DNA of 64,000 bases, taken from Candidatus Rubrimentiphilum sp. (GTDB taxonomy: Bacteria > Vulcanimicrobiota > Vulcanimicrobiia > Vulcanimicrobiales > Vulcanimicrobiaceae). The notes below the pieces were generated by a model. That model worked only from the letters and a program-made list of their open reading frames with translations, searched no databases and was not told the DNA's origin. Numbering within the stretch: position 1 is the first letter of the stretch; every line of letters starts with the position of its first letter. Position numbers and translations under genes: made by a program. The stretch is taken from contig DASTDE010000004.1 in assembly GCA_035710515.1 (NCBI GenBank), forward strand, positions 310,001 to 374,000, read 5' to 3'. This document shows, one piece after another, positions 19,048 through 27,283 of the stretch.

Positions 19048-20049
19048 TCATCGTACGATCGCCAGTCCGACGGCAGAGCAAATCGCCGATGCGATCCAAA
19101 ATCGCGTCGTGACTTTGGTTTCCGGCCAGCCCGAGAGCTCGAAGTGATGATGCAGTGGGCTCATCTTGAAAATTCGCTTGCCGTGCGTGAGTTTGAAATA
19201 TGCAACTTGCAACATCACCGACAGCGTTTCGGCCACAAAAACGGCGCCGATGATGACTAGCAGCAACATCTCGCCGGTCAGGATCGCTGCACCCGAAAGC
19301 AGCGCTCCGAGCGCGAGCGAACCGGTATCGCCCATGATCATCTTCGCCGGAAAAGCGTTGTACAGCAAAAACGCCATCAGTCCGCCAATCGCGGCCGGAA
19401 GAATTATTGGCCAATTATCCCCAGCCGGGATGGACATGCCGATTGCAATTACCCAAAGAACAATCAACGGCGGAATAAGCGACCCCGTGGCTAGTCCGTC
19501 CAGACCGTCCGTAAGGTTTACAGCGTGGATTGTACCCGTGATTGCCACGACGCCCAACAGCAGCCAAAGCCAGTGCGCGACGTGTAACTCGAACCCTCCA
19601 GCGTGAAACAGGGTGTCCTGCGGAAACAAAATTCTGCCCATGCTGACGTGGTAATCCGAATCGGCTGCAAGTCGCAGAAACGTCACGGCCACCAGCGCGG
19701 TCAACAACAGCTTTGTCCTTGCGCGCAAACCTCGATTCTTGCCGAACCGGATTCCGAGAAGATCGTCGATAAAACCGATTGCCGCGCACGCGAATACTAG
19801 AAATAGTAGTGCCCGCGTCCCCGGATCCCAACTCAAAAACCAAAAGGGTACGATCGCGGCCAAAATCGCAAGCCCGCCCATCGTGGGCGTTCCCGTTTTC
19901 ACAAGGTGCGTTTCGGGTGCATCCTCGTAGACTGTCTGTCTGACGCCCAACCGCCGCAGCAAAAGCAAAAGAACGAATCCGACAATTGCTGTTATGATGA
20001 ATCCGAGGGCGGCTTCAACGCCGAAGATTCGCCAGTCGTCGAGCGTCAT
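19048..20049 (-). CDS. mraY: Phospho-N-acetylmuramoyl-pentapeptide transferase
   Basis: Polytopic membrane enzyme that moves phospho-MurNAc-pentapeptide onto undecaprenyl phosphate, making lipid I. The 333-residue protein has about ten membrane helices. Active-site segments are all present: GTPTMGGLAI, the aspartates in GFIDDLLGIR, AVNLTDGLDGLATG, MIMGDTGSLALG and the histidine cluster FKMSPLHHHFELSGW. It overlaps the CofE-like gene upstream by four bases. Confidence 0.97.
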   Translation of the reverse strand: MTLDDWRIFGVEAALGFIITAIVGFVLLLLLRRLGVRQTVYEDAPETHLVKTGTPTMGGLAILAAIVPFWFLSWDPGTRALLFLVFACAAIGFIDDLLGIRFGKNRGLRARTKLLLTALVAVTFLRLAADSDYHVSMGRILFPQDTLFHAGGFELHVAHWLWLLLGVVAITGTIHAVNLTDGLDGLATGSLIPPLIVLWVIAIGMSIPAGDNWPIILPAAIGGLMAFLLYNAFPAKMIMGDTGSLALGALLSGAAILTGEMLLLVIIGAVFVAETLSVMLQVAYFKLTHGKRIFKMSPLHHHFELSGWPETKVTTRFWIASAICSAVGLAIVR

Positions 20050-20747
20050 GCCGGCTCCATCAGCGGGTTCGAACCGCTGCTACGCCACTTGAGAACCACA
20101 ATCGGCGTTTGCTCGTCGCCATTGCCATGCGGATTCGAAAGCAGCGCATCAGAAACGGCTTGTCGGTTCACGCCTGAAGACGCGCCCAACACTTTGGCTT
20201 TCTGCAAATCGTTCGCATCGACGATCGTACAGGCAACGCCGGTACGTTCGAAAACCGACTGGGCGAACGCGTCTGCATTCTGCGGTGCGAACACGATCAT
20301 TCGCTCGAACGGCGGCATCGTGCCGGTATACCCATCGATGGCGGCGATCGCCTCGCCCATAATTTCGTAAAACATTCCGCGCTTACCGACGAGACGTCCC
20401 AGCACTTGCATGATCGCGGCGTACACAACTTTGCCGGTGCCGACGTTGTCGATGACGATTTGCAGCGACTCCGGCTGACTGACGGTGGCCATCGCGCCCG
20501 CATGCCGGCACAAGAACAGCGCGAGCCGCGAAGGCCGCACGTATTCGGCACGCACGGCTTGACGCTGCGCGATCGCGAGCGCTGTCTCCGAAACGGCGAG
20601 CACGTCGCCGGGCTGCGCGATTCCCGTAACCGCCCGTTCGACCAGTGCGAGTAAGTCGTCACCGGGATGAACCAGCGGTGTGCGGATTGGAATTGCGACC
20701 ATGCCGGCCGGCAGCTCGGGGCGATCGATCCGCAGACTGCCGCTCAC
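20046..20747 (-). CDS. F420-0:L-glutamate ligase-like (CofE family) protein inside the mur operon
   Basis: The 233-residue protein resembles the CofE fold: AIPIRTPLVHPGDDLLALVERAV followed by PGDVLAVSETALAIAQ copies the CofE opening, in which a conserved proline and the GDDL turn precede a VVAQKVVSKAEGR-like strand. CofE itself adds glutamate to F420-0 using GTP. No other F420 gene is in the window and this protein sits between murF and mraY with four-base overlaps on both sides, so a role in precursor amidation or another amide-bond step of wall synthesis is an attractive but unproven inference. Whether the GTP and metal ligands of CofE are kept cannot be settled by eye. It could instead be a structural or regulatory relic. 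Confidence 0.65.
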   Translation of the reverse strand: MSGSLRIDRPELPAGMVAIPIRTPLVHPGDDLLALVERAVTGIAQPGDVLAVSETALAIAQRQAVRAEYVRPSRLALFLCRHAGAMATVSQPESLQIVIDNVGTGKVVYAAIMQVLGRLVGKRGMFYEIMGEAIAAIDGYTGTMPPFERMIVFAPQNADAFAQSVFERTGVACTIVDANDLQKAKVLGASSGVNRQAVSDALLSNPHGNGDEQTPIVVLKWRSSGSNPLMEPA

Positions 20748-22114
20748 GCCGCGCCGCTCCTAAAGGCTTCGACGATCTCCTCCATCCGGTATTTTCGCGA
20801 GCCTTTTAAAAGCACGACGTCTTGCGCGGTCGCCTGGTCGCGCAGCCACTTCGCCGCTTCTTCATTACTTCCGAACGAAATGATGCGCTCGCGCGGAAAA
20901 CCCGCATTCGCAGCTCCCGCGGCGAGCGACGCCGCGTAATCACCGCCAACCAGTAGTACATCGATGTTCAAGCCGGCGGCGTGCGATCCCACGCGCTCGT
21001 GAATCGCGGGCGCGTCGGGTCCGAGTTCCGCCATGCTTGAAAGCACCGCTATCCGGCGCCGTCCGCGTTCCGACGCGAACGCGTTGAGCGTGGCGATGGT
21101 CCCGCTTGCGTTTGCATTATACGCATCGTAAATAAGGCGCGGTCCGGCTTCGAGCTCGATGGCTTCGTAGCGTCCGGCCGGCAGCGATAAACCGGCCACG
21201 TTGCCTGCCAGCTCTTCGGCGTTTACGCCGAGCAGCAGCGCAGCGGCGATCGCGGCCGCAAGATTCGCGCGATTATGCGCGCCCGGAAACGGCACATCGA
21301 TCGGAAGCGTCTGCGACACGCCGCTGTGATTCAGCACCAGCGTGTGCGCGTCGCGCACCCAAACGCCGGGCATCGACGGTTCGCCGTCGCCGAACCAAAG
21401 CGGCGGCACATCCAGCTCCGGCGCGCGGGAGCGCGAGATTTCATCCTGCGCGTTGAGCACCGCTTGCGCGCCCTGCGAGAAAAGGCCCCACTTCGTCGCA
21501 GCCAGCGCCTCGCGCGATCCAAAGATCTCCAAGTGCGCATCGCCGATATTCGTCAGCACGCCGATGTGGGGCGCGGCGACGGAGACCAGATCCGCAACCT
21601 CGCCGGCATGGCGCGCACCCATCTCAACGATCAGCACCTGCTGCTCGGGCGTCGTGGATAAGATGAGTTTGCTGACGCCGATTTCGTTGTTCTCATTTGC
21701 GGGCGAAGCGGCAACGAGCCCCTGGTCGAAGTGCGTGCCGATGAGCTGCGCCAGCAAATGTTTGGTCGTCGTCTTGCCGCTGCTGCCGGTAATAGCCACG
21801 ACGCGACCGGTAAACTGAACGCGCGCTGCCGCGGCCAAAGCCATGTAAGCGCGGCGCGTGTCGCGCACGATCAGCGCCGGCGCGCCATCGGCGCGAGCCG
21901 ATTCGTTGTCGAGCACGAGCGCCGCGGCGCCCTTCTTCAACGCTTCGCCGACGAAGGCGTGTCCGTCGAACCGGTCACCGCGAAGGGCGAGAAACGTATC
22001 GCCGGCGCGCAACGTCCGCGTGTCGGTCACAACGTGCACCATTTTCGGCGCGCGGTCGCGCCCCACGATTTCGGCGCCCGTTACATCAGCCGCCATGTCA
22101 AAGGTGAGCGTCAC
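20744..22114 (-). CDS. murF: UDP-MurNAc-tripeptide--D-alanyl-D-alanine ligase
   Basis: Adds the D-Ala-D-Ala dipeptide made by Ddl. The 456-residue product has the N-terminal substrate domain (VTDTRTLRAGDTFLALRG, DGHAFVGEALKKGA) and the ATP loop ITGSSGKTTTKHLLA near residue 110. Also present are NENNEIGVSKLIL and IVEMGARHAGEV, typical of MurF, and the C-terminal DAYNANASGTI. It overlaps murE and the CofE-like gene by four bases each. Confidence 0.97.
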   Translation of the reverse strand: MTLTFDMAADVTGAEIVGRDRAPKMVHVVTDTRTLRAGDTFLALRGDRFDGHAFVGEALKKGAAALVLDNESARADGAPALIVRDTRRAYMALAAAARVQFTGRVVAITGSSGKTTTKHLLAQLIGTHFDQGLVAASPANENNEIGVSKLILSTTPEQQVLIVEMGARHAGEVADLVSVAAPHIGVLTNIGDAHLEIFGSREALAATKWGLFSQGAQAVLNAQDEISRSRAPELDVPPLWFGDGEPSMPGVWVRDAHTLVLNHSGVSQTLPIDVPFPGAHNRANLAAAIAAALLLGVNAEELAGNVAGLSLPAGRYEAIELEAGPRLIYDAYNANASGTIATLNAFASERGRRRIAVLSSMAELGPDAPAIHERVGSHAAGLNIDVLLVGGDYAASLAAGAANAGFPRERIISFGSNEEAAKWLRDQATAQDVVLLKGSRKYRMEEIVEAFRSGAA

Positions 22115-23544
22115 GAGTGCACGCGCTCCCGCTCGGCCAGCGCCCGGCGCGCTTCGGCGGCATCGTCAAACGGCAAGACTTCCGATCCGACGATCTGATA
22201 ATTCTCGTGTCCCTTACCCGCGATGAGCACGACGTCGCCGGGTTGCGCGCTGCGCACGGCCAAGTCGATCGCTTTACGCCGATCGGGTTCTACGGCATGC
22301 GGGACTTGACCCAAGCCCGGCACGATCGCATCGATAATCGCGACCGGATCCTCGGTGCGCGGATTGTCGGACGTCACGTAAGCAAAATCTGCATGGCGCG
22401 CCACGACTGCGCCCATCTCGGGCCGTTTGCCGCGATCGCGGTCCCCGCCGCATCCGAACACGACGATTCGCCGTCCCGAAGCCGTTTCGCGAAGCGCGCG
22501 CAGCGCGTTCTCAAGTGCATCCGGCGTGTGCGCGTAATCCACAATCACTTGAACCGGTCCGTCGCCGACTCGCTCCATCCGGCCGCGCACCCGTTCGAGC
22601 GAGAACAGTCCGCGCGCCGCGACTTCATCGGATATTCCGATCGTGCGCGCGACGGCAACCGCGCACAGCGCGTTGGCGACGTTAAACCGCCCCGGAATCC
22701 GGATCTCAAAAGACAAGCCGTCCAGCTTGAACGTGCTGCCGTCCGGGTGCAACGCGATCGCTTCCGCACGCAAATCCGCGCTCTGCTGCGAACCATACGT
22801 GAGTACGGGTTTCTTTTGGCGGAGTTCGCCGGCCCAGCGCGCTCCATGCGCGTCATCGGCGTTGAAGACGCAGCGCTCCGCGAATTCGAAGAGCTGGCGT
22901 TTGGCCGCGGCATACGATTCGGGCGTCTTGTGAAAATCCAGATGGTCGCGCGTGACGTTGGTGAGCGCGCCGACGGCGAAGCGCACGTCCGCGGTACGCC
23001 CGAGCGTCAACGCATGCGAACTCACCTCCATAGCCACGACCTTGACGCCGGTTTCGCGCATCTGCGCGAGCAGCGCATGCAACTCCGAGGCCAGCGGCGT
23101 CGTGTTGGAGAGCGGCCGCTCGACGCCCGCATAGGTCGTGCCGATCGTTCCGATGATTCCCGCCGACAGATTTGCCGCATTCGCGATGGACGCGATCATC
23201 TGCGTGACGGTGGTCTTGCCGTTGGTTCCCGTCACGCCCGCGACGGTGATCTCCCGCGAAGGCGATCCGTAAAATGCGTCGGCGATCTTCGAGAGCGCGA
23301 GCGCGGAATCGGATACGACGATCGCGGTGACATTTTTTGGAAGCGAGACGCGCTCTTCGGAAACGACCGCGATCGCGCCGCGCCTTACTGCTTCACCGAT
23401 ATAGCGGTGACCGTCGGTATGTTCGCCGCGTAGCGCAAAGAAGAGCGCGCCGGGAGTGACGGCGCGCGAATCGATCGCCAGCGAAGTGATGTTCTGCGGC
23501 AGCGCCTCCAGCAGCGACTCCAGCGGCACGCCCGGTTCGTTCAT
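22111..23544 (-). CDS. murE: UDP-MurNAc-L-Ala-D-Glu--meso-diaminopimelate ligase
   Basis: Third Mur ligase. The 477-residue product shows AIDSRAVTPGALFFALRGEHTDGH, the ATP loop GVTGTNGKTTVTQM near residue 110 and AMEVSSHALTLGR. The substrate-specificity motif is TSDNPRTEDP: DNPR is the form that selects meso-diaminopimelate, whereas lysine enzymes differ here. This predicts direct DAP-type peptidoglycan, expected of a diderm. Overlaps ftsI and murF by four bases. Confidence 0.97.
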   Translation of the reverse strand: MNEPGVPLESLLEALPQNITSLAIDSRAVTPGALFFALRGEHTDGHRYIGEAVRRGAIAVVSEERVSLPKNVTAIVVSDSALALSKIADAFYGSPSREITVAGVTGTNGKTTVTQMIASIANAANLSAGIIGTIGTTYAGVERPLSNTTPLASELHALLAQMRETGVKVVAMEVSSHALTLGRTADVRFAVGALTNVTRDHLDFHKTPESYAAAKRQLFEFAERCVFNADDAHGARWAGELRQKKPVLTYGSQQSADLRAEAIALHPDGSTFKLDGLSFEIRIPGRFNVANALCAVAVARTIGISDEVAARGLFSLERVRGRMERVGDGPVQVIVDYAHTPDALENALRALRETASGRRIVVFGCGGDRDRGKRPEMGAVVARHADFAYVTSDNPRTEDPVAIIDAIVPGLGQVPHAVEPDRRKAIDLAVRSAQPGDVVLIAGKGHENYQIVGSEVLPFDDAAEARRALAERERVHS

Positions 23545-25331
23545 ATCGCGAGATTCGCCGTTTTTTCAGGCCGTACCAAGCGCGCCTTGGGTTTGGGCGC
23601 CCCTTTGGGACGCGGGGTTGCCGGGAGCGTTCCGGAATGCAGCATTGCTTGGCGCGCGATCTCGGCAAACGCCGGCGCGGCCACGACCGAACCGTAGATC
23701 GCGCCCTGCGGACGCTCGACCTTCACGAAGATGAGATAGCGCGGATGCTCGTACGGAACCATCCCTATAAAGGAAGCAATGTACGCACCCGCTTCGTACT
23801 GGCCGTTGTTTACCACCTGAGCAGTTCCGGTCTTGCCGGCGGTCGTGTAGCCCGCAACCTGGCCGGCGGGATTGCCCGTGCCGCGCACGACCACCGCCCG
23901 CAGGAAGCGCTTCAGCGTGTCGGCGATACGGCGCGAAAAAACTCGCCGCTCGACTTCGGGGCCGTACTGGTAGACCAGGCGGCCTTGCGCATCAAAGACC
24001 GCGCGTAAGATTCTCGGGCGCATCAACAGACCGCCGTTTGCGATCGCACAGTAGTAGCGCGCCATCGCCAGCGGCGTGACGGACACGCCTTGCCCGAATG
24101 CCATCGTCGCCAGCGAACTGTCGCTCCACTCGGCCGGCGCCGGCACGATACCGGGATTTTCGCCGGCGAATCCTACGTGCGTGGGATCGCCGAAACCGGC
24201 GCGCCGCTCCATCGAATAAAACGGTCTTCCGCCGATGAACAGTCCCACTTCGGCGGCGCCGACGTTGTGCGAATAGGCGACGATGTCTTCAAGCGTCTCG
24301 CTGCTTCCGCGAATCGGCATGTCGTCCTCGGCGTTGTGAATGACGCGGCCGCCCACCTCAATCGCATTACGCGCCGGAAAATACGAGGACGTCGTCACTT
24401 TGCCGCTCTCGAGCGCGGCCGCCGCCGTCACGAGCTTAAATGTAGAGCCGGGTTCGTACGCGTCCTGAACGCCCCGCTCGCGGCGCGTCTCCGGCGAGAA
24501 CTTCCAGAAGACGTTGGGATCGAAGTGCGGCAAGTCGGCCAGCGCCAGCACCTCGCCGGTCGAGGGATCCATGACGATCGCGGTGCCGCTCTGAGCGTGA
24601 AACGTGTTGACCTGTTTCTTCAGCGCCGACTCCGCCACGAATTGCAGATACGGATCGATGGTGAGCTCCAGCGTCATGCCGGGCTTCGCAGGTTTAATGG
24701 CGCGCTCGCGCCCGAACGGAATCGGATGTCCGAATTCATCGGCTTCCAGCGTAACGCGTCCGGACGATCCCTTGAGCAGATCGTCAAACGTATACTCGAT
24801 ACCGGCTAAGCCGTTCTCATCGATGCCGACGAAGCCCAAGAGCGTGGAAGCGGTTTGGCCGACGAGATCCACGCGGCGCCCCGTGTCCTCTTCCATGACG
24901 GAAACGCCCGGCAGCTGCAGGGCGGCGATCGCATCGGCTTGGTCATGCGGAATCTTTCGCGCGACCCAAGCGAACTGCAGCGTGCGATCTTGCAGCTGCG
25001 CGATCGTCGAGTCCGAAAGTTTGCCGAGAACGCGCCGCAGCTGCGCGACCGTCGTTGCCGCGTTCCCCAGATCGTGCGGCACGGCGTAAATGCTCTCCGA
25101 CGGTAACGAGTAGACCATCACGTTGCCGTCGCGATCCAAAATGCTGCCGCGCCGGGCGAAAACGTCGACGGTATCACTGCGCTGCTGCAAAGCTTGCTTT
25201 GCATAGATCGGGCCTTTGAGCACTTGCACGTCGATCAGGCGCCACGCCAAGACAAGCGCGATGAGGGCTACGCCATAAAACAGTATCTTGGCGCGGCGGG
25301 GTCCGACGCGTGAGAAGGTGCGGCCGTGCAT
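23541..25331 (-). CDS. ftsI: Septal peptidoglycan transpeptidase FtsI (class B PBP)
   Basis: Membrane-anchored transpeptidase of the divisome, partner of FtsW. The 596-residue protein has one N-terminal membrane helix (about 15-35), a pedestal region starting RGSILDRDGNVM, and the penicillin-binding domain with SxxK in EPGSTFKLV, SxN in AYSHNVGAAEV and KTGT in AGKTGTAQVV. No PASTA domains follow, unlike many Gram-positive homologues; the C-terminus is instead a short basic Pro/Lys tail. It overlaps murE by four bases and follows ftsL by 13 bases. Confidence 0.95.
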   Translation of the reverse strand: MHGRTFSRVGPRRAKILFYGVALIALVLAWRLIDVQVLKGPIYAKQALQQRSDTVDVFARRGSILDRDGNVMVYSLPSESIYAVPHDLGNAATTVAQLRRVLGKLSDSTIAQLQDRTLQFAWVARKIPHDQADAIAALQLPGVSVMEEDTGRRVDLVGQTASTLLGFVGIDENGLAGIEYTFDDLLKGSSGRVTLEADEFGHPIPFGRERAIKPAKPGMTLELTIDPYLQFVAESALKKQVNTFHAQSGTAIVMDPSTGEVLALADLPHFDPNVFWKFSPETRRERGVQDAYEPGSTFKLVTAAAALESGKVTTSSYFPARNAIEVGGRVIHNAEDDMPIRGSSETLEDIVAYSHNVGAAEVGLFIGGRPFYSMERRAGFGDPTHVGFAGENPGIVPAPAEWSDSSLATMAFGQGVSVTPLAMARYYCAIANGGLLMRPRILRAVFDAQGRLVYQYGPEVERRVFSRRIADTLKRFLRAVVVRGTGNPAGQVAGYTTAGKTGTAQVVNNGQYEAGAYIASFIGMVPYEHPRYLIFVKVERPQGAIYGSVVAAPAFAEIARQAMLHSGTLPATPRPKGAPKPKARLVRPEKTANLAI

Positions 25332-25344
25332 GCGGTTTCCGGTG

Positions 25345-25764
25345 CTACTTGGCGCCGAACCAGCTCGCCAAACTCGAGAGGAACAGACGCGATCGTCCCT
25401 GCGGCGAAGCGGGCGGCAGCGTCACCATTGCAAACTGCGCGGGTTCGCGCATGTGCAACTGTGAGGCCATCTTCGACAAGCGGTCATCGGAGCGGAGCGC
25501 CGCCAGGCGGTCTTCGAGCCGTGCCGTTTCCGCCTGCAGCGAAGCGCGCTGACGTCCGGCGCGCGAAACCGAATAGTTCAAACTCGTCAGATTCGCCATG
25601 AGCATGACGTAAAACATCACGCCGCATAATACCACCCCGAGTACGCCGCTAAAACGCACGATGCCGGAGTAGCGCGAGCGCGACGCGTGCGACTTGCGCA
25701 GATGCGTCGCATGCTTGGCCGTGCGGACGTTGCGCACTCTGGTCTGCGCTTGAAAAGCCACCAT
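25345..25764 (-). CDS. ftsL: FtsL-like bitopic cell division protein
   Basis: Small divisome scaffold, probably forming a coiled coil with an FtsB/DivIC-type partner. The 139-residue protein has a basic cytoplasmic N-terminus, one membrane helix (about 38-58) and then a heptad-like stretch, SRAGRQRASLQAETARLEDRLAALRSDD, followed by LSKMASQLHMREP, which is typical of FtsL. Primary sequence is weakly conserved in this family; the call depends on size, topology and its place between rsmH and ftsI. Confidence 0.85.
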   Translation of the reverse strand: MVAFQAQTRVRNVRTAKHATHLRKSHASRSRYSGIVRFSGVLGVVLCGVMFYVMLMANLTSLNYSVSRAGRQRASLQAETARLEDRLAALRSDDRLSKMASQLHMREPAQFAMVTLPPASPQGRSRLFLSSLASWFGAK

Positions 25765-25767
25765 CAG

Positions 25768-26640
25768 TTAGCTCGCCTTCCGTTCGGCCGCGCGCATCTT
25801 CGCGCTGCTGGAGCGTGGGTTGCGTTCGATCTCGTCTTGATCGGGCACGATCGGTTTCCGCGTTAAGACTTCCAGACGATCGTCTTGCAAGAACTTGCGC
25901 TTGACGATGCGATCTTCCAATGAATGAAAGCTGATCGCCACGATGCGTCCGGCGCCGCGCAGCCGGTCGACGGCACCGTCTAAACTCTCGCGCAGCGCTT
26001 CGAGCTCGTCGTTGACCGCGATCCGCAGAGCTTGGAAGATCCGCGTCGCCGGATGGATCCGTTCGCGCGTGCCGGAGCGATGCATCAACCCGCTAATCAT
26101 GCGCGCGAATTCCAGCGTCGTTCCCGGGAACGAGCCGGCCTTGCGGCGGCGCACGATGGCGCGCGCGATTTTCCGCGAAGCGCGCTCTTGTCCGTAGTCA
26201 AAAAATATTTCGGCCAGTTCCGTTTCGCTGGCGCTCATCAGCACGTCGTACGCACTGCGTCCGGCCAGCGGATTCATTCGCATGTCGAGCGGACCCGACT
26301 CGCGGAACGAAAAGCCGCGTGTGGCTTCATCAAACTGCATCGAGGAGACCCCCAAGTCGTAAAGCACGCCATCGATCGACTCGATATCGAGCCGATCCAG
26401 AACCGCGGGCAGCTCGCGGAAATTCGCATGCACAAAGGTAAAGGCGCGGTCGTCTATACTTGCGGCGATTGAGGCTGCGGTAGGATCCGCGTCGAGCGCA
26501 ACGAGACGCCCACCCCGTAAGCGGGAGAGGATGCCACGCGAATGGCCACCCGCGCCGAAGGTCGCATCCACGTAGATCCCAGATGGCTTGATCGCCAGCC
26601 ACTCTAAGGCCGGCGCGTGAAAAACCGGAATGTGTTGCAT
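25768..26640 (-). CDS. rsmH: 16S rRNA (cytosine1402-N4)-methyltransferase
   Basis: SAM-dependent enzyme, also called MraW, that modifies the ribosomal P site. The 290-residue product begins MQHIPVFHAPALEWL and has the SAM loop YVDATFGAGGHSRGIL near residue 25. Other hallmarks are GVLYDLGVSSMQFDEATRGFSF, PLDMRMNP and AISFHSLEDRIVKRKF. It is second gene of the cluster, 15 bases after mraZ, the standard arrangement. Confidence 0.97.
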   Translation of the reverse strand: MQHIPVFHAPALEWLAIKPSGIYVDATFGAGGHSRGILSRLRGGRLVALDADPTAASIAASIDDRAFTFVHANFRELPAVLDRLDIESIDGVLYDLGVSSMQFDEATRGFSFRESGPLDMRMNPLAGRSAYDVLMSASETELAEIFFDYGQERASRKIARAIVRRRKAGSFPGTTLEFARMISGLMHRSGTRERIHPATRIFQALRIAVNDELEALRESLDGAVDRLRGAGRIVAISFHSLEDRIVKRKFLQDDRLEVLTRKPIVPDQDEIERNPRSSSAKMRAAERKAS

Positions 26641-26655
26641 CGCCCCAGCCCGTCA

Positions 26656-27099
26656 TCAATAAAGCCCCAGCTCCGCCATTAAGTCACCGGCCTCGGAATC
26701 GGGCGCGGCGTGCGAGGCGTAGCGCTCTTTGGCCCAGATCTCCACCCGGGTGAGCGAGCCGACCGAAACGACGTCGCGCTCTATGCCGGCGTAAGTCCGC
26801 AGCGCCGACGGAATCAGCAGCCGTCCTTGGACGTCGCATGCGACCTCCTCGGTGCGAGCAAAAATATGGCGAACGAGGCGGCGGAAACGCTCGTCTTTCC
26901 GCGGGGCGCCCTCGAGCCGGCTGCAAAAGTCAGCCCAGGCCGCCTGCGGATAGAGGGCGAGACACGGGTCCGGCTGAGCGATGGTTAGTACGAAGCCGGT
27001 CCCTAGCCGCTCGCGGAAACGCGCGGGCACGATGAGGCGGCCCTTGTCGTCAAGGGCATGCTCCACCGAACCTGAAAAGCGCGGTAAATCCGCGTGCAA
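26656..27099 (-). CDS. mraZ: Transcriptional regulator MraZ
   Basis: DNA-binding protein with two SpoVT/AbrB-like repeats that usually autoregulates the division cluster. The 147-residue product has the paired DxxGRL motifs, LDDKGRLIVPARFRERLG near residue 15 and CDVQGRLLIPSALRTYAG near residue 90. The start is TTG at 27099, directly preceded by the purine-rich GGAGGGAAGG; no ATG fits. It heads the cell wall operon, and a promoter with three regularly spaced boxes lies immediately upstream, so autoregulation is likely. Confidence 0.95.
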   Translation of the reverse strand: MHADLPRFSGSVEHALDDKGRLIVPARFRERLGTGFVLTIAQPDPCLALYPQAAWADFCSRLEGAPRKDERFRRLVRHIFARTEEVACDVQGRLLIPSALRTYAGIERDVVSVGSLTRVEIWAKERYASHAAPDSEAGDLMAELGLY

Positions 27100-27115
27100 C
27101 CTTCCCTCCCTCGGT

Positions 27116-27168
27116 CACCACTACGCACCACTTTGCACCACTATACGCCCTCAGCAGGGTGAAGGCAA
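27116..27168 (-). promoter_or_regulatory. mraZ promoter with three-box MraZ-type operator
   Basis: On the plus strand caccact occurs at 27116-27122, 27126-27132 and 27136-27142, an exact 10-base period. On the coding strand this reads as three AGTGGTG boxes. Known MraZ operators are short TGGG- or AAAGTG-type boxes in direct repeat with about one helical turn between them, so these fit. TTGCCT (27168-27163), 17 bases and TATAGT (27145-27140) form a housekeeping promoter whose -10 box overlaps the outermost repeat. Confidence 0.7.
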
Positions 27169-27283
27169 GATTAAGAAACCACTGGAGATTACTGATCGAA
27201 CTGATGTTCGATACGCCTGCCGCATAAAAACGCCGGCGCGTTGCCGCAGTTATCGCAAACTTTTCGAACGAACGGGAAGCAAT

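Noticed and set aside
22117-23433. 438-residue plus-strand frame opposite murE
   Set aside because: Arg/His-rich product with no motif; the minus strand encodes canonical MurE with all catalytic blocks.
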